A stretch of DNA of 64,000 bases from positions 434,001 to 498,000 of the forward strand of contig JAODTK010003221.1 in assembly GCA_026419785.1 (NCBI GenBank), in the 5' to 3' direction. Of the stretch, positions 12,222 to 22,696 are shown piece after piece (the first letter of the stretch is position 1; each line of letters starts with the position of its first letter). This DNA is from Sclerodactyla briareus. Lineage: Eukaryota > Echinodermata > Holothuroidea > Dendrochirotida > Sclerodactylidae. A program made the translations under genes and the position numbers. The notes under the pieces are model-generated. The model saw nothing but the letters and a program-made list of their open reading frames with translations. It was not told the DNA's origin and did no database searches.

Positions 12222-12310
12222 GACGGACAGACGATAGATAGATAGATCGATTAGATAGAATGCTCAACCAGTATAGCTGGTTTGAGCTAATGGGGCCAAA
12301 GTACAATATA
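11560..12310 (+). mobile_element. Core-repeat + microsatellite + hairpin element (short copy)
   Basis: Bases 11560-12000 match the core units of the large array at 58860-62640: 'catttcaagtaccattgtgtg', 'tatgatcgaacatcag' and 'gtgaccaagttggtcga' recur in the same order. They are followed by GGAC/GACA/GATA tetranucleotides, a 39-base C run, and a hairpin at about 12263-12288 (arms 'gctcaacca' and 'ctggtttgagc'). This architecture matches bivalve 'pearl' or HINE-type non-autonomous Helitron-like elements. That assignment is inferred from layout and not from sequence identity. Confidence 0.6.
12090..12250. repeat. Compound microsatellite (GGAC)n, (C)39, (GATA)n
   Basis: GGAC repeats at 12099-12124 are followed by GACA-rich DNA, a pure C run at 12193-12231, then GATA at 12235-12250. 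The C run is likely to be length-variable and miscalled. Confidence 0.95.
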
Positions 12311-13440
12311 TCACACATTTATTTCCTTGCTTCTCGTTATTATCACATCAATAGATGATGTGAATCGTCACACATGTGGGACAGATAACGGTGATTGTAG
12401 GTTTGTAAACCATACAATGTTACTGCACAAAGCTTGGGTTGAGTTAGTAGTAAAAAAATGCATGAATATTTCCAGTGATATTCCTCTACCAACCTCAGTT
12501 AGTGAAAGGAGATTGGCACAATCTACTGAAGGATCAAGGATAATTGATACCAATTGATACCACTACAACAAGGTCTGAGGACCTGTAAGTGTAACTTTGG
12601 AAAAAAAAATTATGTAGAAATGTCATACACGTTCTTAGTCACTGACCCCATCCATTTTCAAAAACAGTGACAAGAGGGACAATCCAATGGACAATATTTT
12701 GTGAATATTGTTCATTAGTCACATAACCTTTCATTTTGAATCCCCAGATTTAATTACCTAGAGGTGTTTCCCAATAAAATCCCACATTGTTTTATTCTTT
12801 GACCATTTGATTGCAGAAAAACCATGTGATTATCATGTAGTAAATGTCATACACTTTTCATTCAGTCATTAGTCAGGACATTGTCAACACATGCTTCCTT
12901 TCAAAACAATGAAAATATAACAACGTCTAGGATGTCATCATGGACCCTTGGTTATAGCAACTACTGAACTAGAAAGGCTTGTTAGTAGGCAGTTGCTGAG
13001 AAAGACACTGATCTTTGATGACGCACTATAATTCAAATAGTATCAGTGACAAACTATTCCGGTGGTAGAATCGAGACCCAGCACCACATACTCGACAAAG
13101 TTGTAATGGGCCAATATGATGATTTACATGCAGACTACAATACAGCATGTGAGTTCTATGATTTGCTATATGGTAATCCTTATCCTACGGGTTACATACC
13201 CATACAGTACATCACAGCACATGTACATTAACAAGTATCTGAACTTATTTACAGGCAGGAAAATGAACAAGCGAGGTAGGTCGCTTGCAAACTTAGCAAG
13301 AGCTATTGAAAAGTGGTTCAGGACTTTACTGCATTCTCTCCTATGTTTTTCCCATGTCCTTGCTATTATGGCTTTCTGTAGTCACTTCGTCGCAGTAATA
13401 CGTTCCTCTCCATACTTTAGCTTGAGCTCGGTAATCTTAC

Positions 13441-13476
13441 CTGGAGGGCAGTCTGAAACCGCATGACTAGCTACGT
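13441..13476 (-). CDS. Candidate 36-bp exon, group B
   Basis: The acceptor 'ccaattatatttctcag' and donor 'CTCCAG|gtaagatt' are both near consensus. In phase 1 to 1 it reads VASHAVSDCPP. The same phase is used by 15609-15689 (upstream) and 11249-11338 (downstream). Spliced together the three give one uninterrupted frame. Confidence 0.55.
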
Positions 13477-13559
13477 CTGAGAAATATAATTGGGGTTTAT
13501 TGCCAGGAAAATTTGTGAGTGAAAACATACTCAGGATCTTTTTAGCAGCAGACCTTATG

Positions 13560-13680
13560 AGAAAAAGTAGGAGAAAGTAGGAGGAAGAGGATTTTCAGGA
13601 AAAAATGTAGGAGAAGTAGGCGGCAAGGTCAAAAAGTAGGAGAGTTTGAAAAAAGTAGGAGCCCTTTGCATGCCTGCGGT
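13560..13680. repeat. 'agtaggag' short-word repeat
   Basis: The word 'aaaagtaggag' recurs many times at about 13560-13660, and a shorter run of it occurs at 11125-11175. It is a low-complexity repeat next to group B exons. Confidence 0.55.
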
Positions 13681-13924
13681 ATCCTTCTTATAGAAACCTA
13701 TGCCCTACATGGAGAGTACCTGCATTTTTATCACATCGGTCGCCAAAGGGCCAGATGGAGATATTGTAGTCACTATGCCTTTCCCTATATTTACTGGTGA
13801 TGTTGCCATAGCAACGGTTGCTATGGACATAGTGGTTGGTTAGGTACTATCCACTTAGGGGTACCCATTTGGGGGCACCCAAGGGGCCATGTGATTCAGC
13901 AATTAGGTGCGCTTGCGAAGTGTC

Positions 13925-14010
13925 CGTCTGGTGTGTGCGTGTGGTGGTGTGTTCGTGTGTGTGTGTGCGTTGTGTGTGTGTGGTGTGCGTTTGCATGCGT
14001 GTCCGTCAGA
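13925..14010. repeat. (GT)n-rich microsatellite
   Basis: Interrupted GT/GC dinucleotides. The Cys/Val-rich plus-strand frames and Thr/His-rich minus-strand frames come from this tract. Confidence 0.85.
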
Positions 14011-14099
14011 TTTTTGATTGTTTTTTCGCAAATAGCTCCCATGTGGAGTGTCTTGAAACAAAGTGAAATTTGCGCACCAACGCTTGATGTCACCAACAT

Positions 14100-15140
14100 A
14101 TAATTGCCTGCAAATTAACGGAAACTATCAGAATTCGGAATTTAGGAGGCAAAAGAACAAATTTTGGGGCAATTCTTCTCTTTTTTTACAGGTTTTTCAC
14201 TTTTTTTCAAGTTATCACCCCTTTCCAATGGCTGAATGATCTCAAACTTTGTAGCAATGTAAAAGGCACAAATAACAACTTTCCACATGCAGTCAGCCCA
14301 AAATTACCCAAAATGTCAATTTTAGGGAAAAAAATGATTTTTGGCCAAAAATTGGGAATTTCTGAAAATCTGTTCAGCTTTTGGTATATTTAAATGGGAG
14401 GAGGACTGCATGAATTTCCAAATTTCAGAAGAAGGTTCCCAGCATTTAGGCTGAAATTAACTGAAAATTTCCATGGAATATGGATAATTTGGGGAAGGAA
14501 AAATGGCTGTTCAACCATTTTGATTAATTTTGTCCATTTGCACTGGCGAATGGTTAGCACGTGAAACAAAATGATTAGGTCCACATTTGCCGATGAGATC
14601 CTGCAACTCCAGGGATGCCCTTTGTTTTTACATTCGAATCGAGGCAGGGGTGGAAATGGAACGAGGAGGAAACCAAACAAAGTTTGAAGAAGTTTTCTTG
14701 GAACTTTAGTTGATTATTGTGCAGAGATGTGGTGCAGCTTTCTCAAGCACGGGATCGGGAGGACTGAATTCTTTTTGCTTTCAGTGATGAGTGTCCAAGT
14801 CTTGCAGCAGGATAAAGTACACAAGCTATGACAGAGAGTTTCTGTTTACAGTCTGGAGTTGGGTGCACAAGCTTGGCGGAAAAACTTCGAAGTTTCTTGA
14901 CCACAGCTCATGTGATCTTTGGACCTGAAGTGATACAAATCACCCCTGCCCTGCTGACCTCCAATGGCTTCCAATACATGCAAGGGATTGTTTCAGGTTT
15001 TGTACTCATCTCCAAAGTATTAGGCATTAAACAGGAGAGTGACCTGTTCAGACGCTGATATAAAACAATGTTCACTATTCGTACAAGAAAGTTCTCAGTA
15101 AAACATGCTTACCAGTCAAGGAAGCTCTAAAGAGCAGTGC
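14100..15140. other. No supported gene
   Basis: A 76-codon plus-strand frame at 14828-15058 looks moderately protein-like (AEKLRSFLTTAHVIFGPEVI) but has no matching splice signals, start context or partner exon. The rest is AT-rich. Confidence 0.35.
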
Positions 15141-15149
15141 CTTCGTTTG

Positions 15150-15490
15150 ATTCTACCACTATGAGAAAAATTGAGGCAGTGCATTCCCAATTATAAAAAT
15201 ATGGGGAACTCTAGTGGCGGTGCTTTTTCAAATCTGCACAATGAAATACGTCAAGACAGAGCTTTTTCAACCTACCCCTATGAGGAACCTAACTGCAGAG
15301 CTTCTCAAATCTGCCACTATGATAAATTTAGTGGCAAAGCTTTCTCAAATCTATCACTAAGGCAGAACTTTACTCGGCAAAGCTTTCTCCAATCTACCAC
15401 TATGAGAAACTTTAGGGCCAGAGCTTTCTCCAATCTACCACTATGAGGAACTTCACTGACAGAGCTTCTCAAATTACCACTATGAGGGGA
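15150..15490. repeat. Degenerate tandem repeat of about 45 bp
   Basis: The phrase 'ctaccactatgagaaac' followed by 'gcagagctttctcaaat' recurs about eight times with substitutions and small indels. It lies just left of the exon at 15609, inside an intron of group B. The plus-strand open frame through it (AFSNL repeats) is not considered a gene. Confidence 0.8.
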
Positions 15491-15608
15491 TACACAATCT
15501 ATATGCGAAACGATTCAGTCGCCCACTCCACGGACACTGAAGAAAAAAATGCACAATTGCATTCTCTATCAATTCATAAAATTAATTGGAACAGAGGATG
15601 GAACTTAC

Positions 15609-15689
15609 CAAGAAAAAGGCGTCTTCTCTCTACAGGGCCACATCTGAAAGCTGCCACCAGTTTCACTAAGTGTAGGCTCGATGTTAGCT
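15609..15689 (-). CDS. Candidate internal exon, group B
   Basis: The acceptor 'tgttcttcttttcttggaag' and donor 'CTTG|gtaagttc' are strong. Phase 1 to 1 reads LTSSLHLVKLVAAFRCGPVE then RRRLFL and joins cleanly to 13441-13476. A phase-2 frame (ANIEPTLSETGGSFQMW) is also open and would fit the exit phase of the exon at 17804. One exon may be missing between 15.7 and 17.8 kb, or a base may be wrong. Helical and Leu-rich, it could be part of a HEAT-like scaffold. Confidence 0.6.
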
Positions 15690-16339
15690 CTTCCAAGAAA
15701 AGAAGAACAAACATGGGCGATCGGACGGACAAGTGTCCAGCCTGGTTGCCGAACGTGGGTTTTATGTATTATTACACAAACAACCAACTAGGTTCATGCA
15801 GACCATCGTCATTTCAAACGAACATCACATCTTTTTTCACATTATATGACACATGGAAAATTCTAAAAAAACGGACCAATAAGTTTTATTCTGAATAAGT
15901 CCTTAATTGCTTTTTTTTTCTTCATGCCCCCCACCTCTTCTTCCCTCATAAATACCCAAATTTGAATCAAGTTGTATTCTCAGTCAACTCACTTCTTGAC
16001 CCAAAATCAACTTGATATGTTCTAAATACCCGTAGCAACCGCGGCTCTTTGCCTTTTAAAATAAAATTCCTTTATTATTCATACCTTTGTTTTTCAAGGG
16101 CCAGGACAGCCATCCGCCCCCTCACCCCCTTGCAGCAGGCAAACAGACCCCCCCCTCCCCCACACACCAACAACCTATCCCCACGCAGCAGTTCAAAAGA
16201 TGTCCCACAAAAAAATCTTAGAAACCTCCATCGTCGTCATCTATAAATTGACTTTTTGAACATTATAATTGACAGTTATAGCAACACAGTCACAAAAAAA
16301 ATTCCAAGTAATCAAAACAAGATCCAGAAAATGTTAGAG

Positions 16340-17500
16340 ACATACACTACGGAGTTTGGCGAAATTCTTACCAAGTGAAATTGGAATAATTATGCAAATT
16401 AGGGCTACAATGACCCCAGCTGTACCTTTAAAAATGATCAAGATCAAATGTTGTGGGAATCCAAGCCCCCCCCCCCCAAACTTTCAAAAATTGCATAAAT
16501 TAGCCCAAATTAGAACATTTAATAGATCATCCAGTGACCCCAGCTTCACTTTTAAATTTTCGGGAACCATGGTGGACCAACAATCAACCAAGTTGTGAAA
16601 ATCGCGACAACATGCATTAAATCATGCAAAATATAGACCACTTAATTAGCAATATTTTAGGCGAAATTCAAAAACATTACGGTTTTTGGTAATCTTGCTA
16701 ATGGACTTGAACAATAATCTACATGAAATAGCTAATTACCCAACTTAATTGATGACTTTTACTGCCCAAAATTAATTAGATGTGTACACCTAACCGGTGT
16801 ACACCACAAAATTTCCTCATAATCGGCTAACGGTTTGTGAGAAATACTGCGAAACGAGAACGTGTGACATACACACACACACGTACACACACACACACAC
16901 ACACGCCATATGACCACTAAGTCTCTTCCTGAATTTCATGTAGGCGAGACAAAAACAGAAAGCTTAACAGGCTTATGAATCCATGAATTGATCAGACTAC
17001 CAATTAAACTAAACATTGTTCATGTTGAGCTTGAGACATTACCATTTAAATACTTTGACTGCCTATTTAGACATCATGGTCTGTGCGCATGCATTACGGA
17101 ACCAAACATGACCAAGTGTGGGATTGATCCATCCAGGTGGGCGCATGCTCGTATGATTTAACAAGCCAATTTGACCAAAATGATATTTTCTCAGGATGTT
17201 TTTTCAATTTTTCCCAAAAGAGTATTCATCAAACCATACAAAAAAACAAAGAATGTGGGTGTACTTCCCACAAACACGAAAGGTCCTGCCTGATAATGGC
17301 TCCGAGCAAAGGTTTTCAAAACATTGACCTCTGGTGACCGTTGTCCTGACAAAGCAATAGGGTTCATGGATCCATTAGGAGGGACCCACATACCAAGTAT
17401 GAGCTAGTCCATCCAAGTGTGGTGGAGTTATGGTGTTCAGAAGTCAAATTCGTAAAAATTTCCATAATCCATGGTTTCTTATTTGCGCAAAGAAACAAGA
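16340..17500. repeat. TGACC-rich dispersed family R2, copy with (AC)n
   Basis: Contains 'atgcaaattag'-type words, 'gtacaccacaaaat', an (AC)n tract at 16870-16905 and the segment 'ccactaagtctcttcctgaat'. The same order occurs at 43030-44530, where the AC tract is again followed by 'cactaagtcttcctcctgaa'. It is noncoding and probably the remains of a non-autonomous element. Confidence 0.6.
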
Positions 17501-17689
17501 GGCCTCTTGTGCTCACTACAAGACAGCTTATAAAATTTTCAGCTCATCAGACCACTCAATCCAGGAATAACCTTTTGACGTGGCTCTAAAAAATATGGTT
17601 CATGTAATCAATATGGGAAACCCACATATCAAGTATGACAGGCACCATCCAGGTGGGGTTGAGTTATCATGTTCGCAGTCAGGAATCAA

Positions 17690-17740
17690 CATTAACATAC
17701 ACACACAACACACACAGACACTCATGCAACACACAGATTG
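17690..17740. repeat. (AC)n microsatellite
   Basis: Interrupted CACACA tract in intronic DNA. Confidence 0.8.
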
Positions 17741-17803
17741 CACTGCATGAATGCATAGATCTTCAGACTTGTCAAGGAATAAAACAAAATACACATCATT
17801 TAC

Positions 17804-17934
17804 CGTGCCAATTGAGCAGAGATAAGGGTAAGGACCACCTCCTCAGCAACGGGCAGCTTTTCTGATTCTCCATCGGAGCTGTCGGAATATATCTTCAACG
17901 AACTGAAGACCCCACACTCAAAATATGTCTTACC
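17804..17934 (-). CDS. Candidate internal exon, group B
   Basis: One of the cleanest exons here: acceptor 'ttattgttccaccggcag', donor 'GCACG|gtaaatga', and only phase 0 to 2 open. It reads GKTYFECGVFSSLKIYSDSS, then an acidic DGESEKLPVAEE, then VVLTLISAQLA. It follows in phase from 18761-18966. An acidic linker before a hydrophobic helix is visible. No family is recognised. Confidence 0.7.
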
Positions 17935-18760
17935 CTGCCGGTGGAACAATAATGGTGTCATTGAATAATCCCCCCAAAAAAATGTTGTGACATGAGATGT
18001 ATGATGTTGAGTGAGATAGAATTTCAAGCATATAATTTATCTCATAGGATGGAAAGACGCCACACACACATCGCATAGAGTTTTACACCCCTGTCCACCG
18101 TTATGCCCTCTTGCTAGGTCAAAGTCAAATTAAATTGTGTAGTCACAAATTTGTGTTTGGGAGAAAGACAATGGCACAATATCACACTATCAACTAGTGT
18201 GACTGACAAGATCCTTGACAGGGTAGGCCAACGTTTCTCAAGATATAGCACCCAGAGGGGATAGTTGGATTTCTGACAATGACGCACTCACTCACTCACT
18301 AGTGGACACTCAATCACTCGTGGAAGCACAGGCCTGGGAGGCACCTGGCGCATTACACCCTCAGCTTCCAAGCCCGTGGTCTTTGCACAAAGGAATGGGC
18401 ATGGTAGGCCTAAAGCACCTGAACCCGCCCCCCCACCCCTCCCTTACCAACTCTACTATATACTCCCACAGTACTTATGGGCATGTACTCAAACTGTAAG
18501 ATATAAAACAGATTTCCTGATATCCATGCAAGCTATTTCTTCCAAGATGAGTTCGAGGTGTTTAGGTACAGTTTTTTTTCTGGCAGTTTGTAAATTGCCA
18601 GCCTCTGCATGTTGAAGTTGTTATAAAAACCTTCAGAAAAATCTATTTTACCTTTATTCTCTTCCAAGTGATGTCTGGTGGCCACACACAAAACCTTCCA
18701 GATATAGTTTGCGTCAGGATATGCACAGCCCAAGCACACATTATTTTTTTTCCCACTTAC

Positions 18761-18966
18761 CAAACTGAGTTGTCTGGTGGCTACGCCAAACCTCTTTGAG
18801 ATCTGTTGAGACAGCTTGAGAGTGACTTGCAGGTGTACATGGCCAATTGAGTAGCAGACCTTGGGGACCGAGCAATGGCAGGGATGGCGTGGCGAGCTGT
18901 CGGCAGATCGACACTCAAACTCTCCTCCGTTCACGTGGAGGTGTCTGGCCTGGGAATGTCGTGCGC
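18761..18966 (-). CDS. Candidate internal exon, group B
   Basis: 206 bp between acceptor 'gattctctcctacag' and donor 'AGTTTG|gtaagtgg'. Only one phase (1 to 0) is open, through NGGEFECRSADSSPRHPCHC to VTLKLSQQISKRFGVATRQ. Exit phase 0 feeds the exon at 17804. About 90 bp to the left, at 18670-18700, a partial echo of the exon end ('gtggccaccagac') is followed by 'gtaaaat', suggesting a small local duplication of the donor region. Confidence 0.7.
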
Positions 18967-19104
18967 CTGTAGGAGAGAATCGGTGGGGTCGATAGGGAAC
19001 ATATCACATGTCTTCAGATGTGGGATCCGCCTCAACACCAAGTATAGCAGATTCATGTGAGAACATCTTCCCAATAAAGCATTGCACCAAGTTGCTCGTT
19101 ATTC

Positions 19105-19575
19105 ATGGCCCTTCTAAGTATGCACAGTCCAATCACAGTGTTTACATTCCCAGATACTCCTTCGTTCAGCATCTCAGGCACTCCTAGAGGTCCCGAAAAC
19201 CATCAAAAACCAGAAATACAGAGATTGTGTTTCTCTATCGCTGCACCGAAGCTTTGGAACAGCCTGCCAAATCTCTCGCCATGTTTAAGACACTTTTGAA
19301 AACACCCATCTTTTAGTTTCTCAAATTTCTTCTATAGGCTTGCCTTATAAATTACACAAATTTCATTTTAGTAGCGTAGCGCTAATTCGATTCATTTCCA
19401 ATCATTTATATTTAAAGATTTTTTACATCACATTTCCCTAATATTTTTTTCTTTTATATACTGTTTTATTTTCATGTAAGGTATTTTTCCTTTTATGATT
19501 TGTGAAGGGATAGAGGGCCTCTGGGTATTTGGCGCTTTATCAAGAACCTATTTATCATGATATTATTATTAATTT
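19105..19575 (+). mobile_element. 5'-truncated L2/CR1-like LINE, 3' end
   Basis: The frame at 19225-19299 reads FSIAAPKLWNSLPNLSPCLR, the conserved C-terminal end of the reverse-transcriptase ORF in CR1/L2/Jockey-type non-LTR retrotransposons ('...SVAAPKLWNSLP...'). It is followed by a short 3' UTR and a terminal stretch with 'ggcgctttatcaagaacct' and ATT repeats, the usual tail of L2-like elements. The catalytic domain is missing and the copy is dead. It sits in an intron of group B in antisense. Confidence 0.8.
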
Positions 19576-20139
19576 CAGCCTAAAAATATCAGCCTCTCTC
19601 ACAATTTGTGATTTTCACATCATACAGCACGCCACATCCACATTCTGAAGGTTCAGAACTGATTAGGGAACTGCAAGGAGGCGCAGTTTCAGAGCTTTTG
19701 GTGGTACTACTGATGTCAGGCACCAAGACAGACGGTATTTTTTTGGGTACATACCCCCAATGGAACTACTACCCTATAGAATTCTGTGAATGATTCATGC
19801 ACTGATGTGCACCATTTAAAACGTGGCCACACGTCTGTACATGGACAAGAATACCAGCGACCACAGAAGCGGGAGAGAATGACACCTGGAACGAAAGAGG
19901 TAGATTCAAACGATGATGTTCTAATATGTATAGTGCTTCTCGGCCAGCTAAAAGCTGCTCGAGTTGCTTTAGGACTTGACCTCCCGCTCATCAAAACTAG
20001 GTTCATGCTCGGAATTAATATCAGAGTTTGTAGCAGTAGCTGAACTAAGTGCTGGGCAACTCAGTCTCACAGGTCCCAATTTTACACCTGGGTGGGAGGA
20101 AAAATTTGAGATTGAATAATTCGCTCAAGGGTAATACAT

Positions 20140-20420
20140 GGACTAGGACCTGAATATTTTGTAGCATTGGTCTCTAGCTCAGAAAACTCATTGGGTACAC
20201 AGAATGAAGTGGGGAACGCCCCTCCTTATGTACTTAATGTGGGGGTAATCAACACGCAGACCGCAGCATGCAATTGCCTACCCCTCGTTATCCCTACTGC
20301 CAGTCTCTTGTGGTAACGTCCTGTGCAAAGGCAACAGGTGTCATTTCAAAGTCTTGGGCTATGGACCAAGAGGAATTCGAACATGAATCTCCCGGGTGGG
20401 AAACTGACACTATTCCAGCT
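20140..20420 (-). mobile_element. tRNA-derived SINE family S1, old copy
   Basis: Shares with 30172-30490, 35026-35340 and 45290-45545 the ordered words 'acttaatgtgggggtaatc', 'cctacccctcgtt', 'gaaggcaacaggt' (here 'gcaaaggcaacaggtgtca') and a degraded promoter B box near 20380. The tRNA-like head lies at the right end, so the element is on the minus strand. Confidence 0.65.
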
Positions 20421-20819
20421 GAAGAGACAGTCAACAATATAAGTCATGAACTCATCAACTGCATGAGGCACAACCAACTCCTGGAATGGTCAGATCAAAT
20501 GGTGTAATTGCAGATCAAATGTGTGTCATTGTCAGATCAAAAAGGTGACTACAGGGGCATAACTTTTCCAACATGGTCAGTCAGTGGTGGGTCATCAGTG
20601 GTGTGTCATCAGTGGTGTGTCATTTCAATCAAGTAGTATTATTTGGGAGACATTTTCCAAGAGGCTGGTATCTACTAGCAGGTCATTCTCAGTTAATTGT
20701 AAGTCATCAAGTGGACTGAGGGGTGTGTCAATAATGCAAAGAATTGTACGACTCACTCTGGCAGTGAATCATCCTGTCTGGGGTATAGGGGGTGCATTGT
20801 ACAATTGGCAAAGCTACAG

Positions 20820-21340
20820 AAATATATTTAAAGGAAAACTGCAAGCTTGGATACAACAGAGGATATATCGTGGAGAAAGGAAAACTGATCTAGAAGTCCA
20901 CACCCCTTTTTAATATGTTCCTATGTGGAGTTATGGCCTTTCAAATTTGGTCCGTATGAGAGAAATCGGGGAGAGTCCCAATTGTGCAAATTAAGCATGT
21001 GTCACACTCGGACAACCCGGGAATTATGTCATGTATTCATTGTTTCATTTTGTGAATACGTCAACCATTTAGCAGAAGTGCTGTTGTCTTTATCTCACCA
21101 GAGTAACCATCAACACCTACAAAATACTGCCCACAATCCCTTTCCCCATAGGACTTAATGCATCCGAAAGTGAAATGATGTAGTGAATTTGATAGGAAAT
21201 ACCAAGATTGTGCAGGGTTGTGCAAGTATGACATCAATTTATTATTGCATTAATGGGATGCTTTCGATCTTGGGCAATTCACATGCACAAACTTCAAAGG
21301 ACTGTAACTTCCTAACGGGAAGTCATATGAACTTTGAGTG
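20820..21340. repeat. Dispersed repeat family R1, copy 2
   Basis: Collinear with 7380-7880 (see that entry). Begins near 'ggaaaactgcaagcttgg' and ends near 'actgtaacttcctaacg'. It is more intact than copy 1. Confidence 0.7.
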
Positions 21341-22570
21341 GGACTGGCGCATTCAATGTAATTCAATGTAATGCTGACTGGAAGTTCTTTCTTGTGATTG
21401 AGGTGATCGAATGATGGCATTCATTTTCAATTATTGATGCCTGTGTTTTCCAAAAATATTTCAAAAGGCTGGAAGGAACTTTAAGAGAATGAGTTCCACA
21501 TGTATCATGACATTTTACTTTATTCAAGTGATGAACAGCACCGGACGATGATGGTTTACCTCCGTATGAGTAAATGAGGCTTTCCTTATCGAACAGTTGC
21601 AGTGCTTCAGCCCATCTGGTGCGCTTTCAACATGATAACACTCTTCCCAGTTTTCAGGGTTTCCTTATCGCTCAGAGGGAGCGTTGCCACCTCGGAGCTA
21701 TGACTACTGATGACCGAGAACTGAGGAGTAGAACAATTTGAGTTTTGTTGTTTTAAGGGCCCAATTATATACCACACGAAATCACAAAAATCTTGGATTA
21801 GGTCTCCATGGCTCTCATAACCGATGGACTAAATTTTTACAATTAATTCAAATAACTCACATTTATACTCCAGCCGGGCGCACAGTTCTTGTCGGAACCA
21901 AAATAAGGGATATCGTCAATATTGCTGACGTCACAAGCTTCGTATGAACTATCAGTTTAGTACAAAGCATCACAGTTCTTACGAACAGTGGAGTTCACAG
22001 GAATATCTGCTTTCTTACAGCGTTCTTGAGGAGTTGTACGGCCGCCACACGAACACTGTGAGGTGTTCGTGAGAAAATACATGAAATCTATGTCTGATGG
22101 CCCAAATGTTCTTAGGAATGCCGTGAGAATGACGGAAGAGTATTTGATATATCTAGCGGGTGCCAGTTCTTGTCAGGATCCAATACATAATATCGTAACT
22201 ATGATGAGTCGATGCAAAATTCACTCCATGATAATGGGAATGATTATTCTTGCAAACGGACCAGTCTATTATTCACCGGGTTGCAAGAGAATTTTGCTCC
22301 CTAAATGAATATAACGAAGGTATGAGACCGAAGAACAGTCTATTAGATTATTTTCTGAACTATTTAGATTTAAGGAAATATGGTATGTCAATATATGGGA
22401 GGTCAATAGCGTATGTCAATGCAAAATCAAGTCTAATGCAGGTCTGCTGCCATGATGTCACCGGCAGATGGCAGCATCCTAGTCGACAGGGGCCTTTGAG
22501 ATAATCCCCATCTTTGAGGTCTTTTGATCCAGGTATCATAAGACACAACAGCGCCATCTCTGTTGTACCA
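21340..22570. other. No supported gene
   Basis: AT-rich DNA with short, unspliced-looking frames and no repeat that I could place. Confidence 0.4.
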
Positions 22571-22573
22571 TAC

Positions 22574-22696
22574 CTCGTGTTGCAGGAGCACACCACATCC
22601 CGTAGGGGTTTGCCTCCGTCGTCTGCCAACGTGACTGTACATATGACATAATATCGGGAGCTTGGGTGTCTGTTCCGTATCACGGCTGGTCAACCT
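22574..22696 (-). CDS. Candidate internal exon, group B
   Basis: The strong acceptor 'tgtatcttcacctccag' and donor 'CACGAG|gtatgg' enclose 123 bp. Only phase 0 to 0 is open from the acceptor (RLTSRDTEQTPKLPILCHMY...). However, from one base after an early TGA another frame reads more like globular protein (YYVICTVTLADDGGKPLRDV). I suspect one missing or extra base near 22680 and give the exon without fixing its frame. Confidence 0.45.

Noticed and set aside
12193..12231. Telomeric or centromeric sequence
   Set aside because: A plain C run between tetranucleotide repeats; no telomere hexamer.
13046..13231. Small gene (YDDLHADYNTACEFYDLLYG)
   Set aside because: Composition is suggestive but no splice site, promoter or repeat of the frame supports it.
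19786..20043. 86-residue plus-strand gene and its antisense frame
   Set aside because: No splice support; sits between the LINE tail and a SINE.
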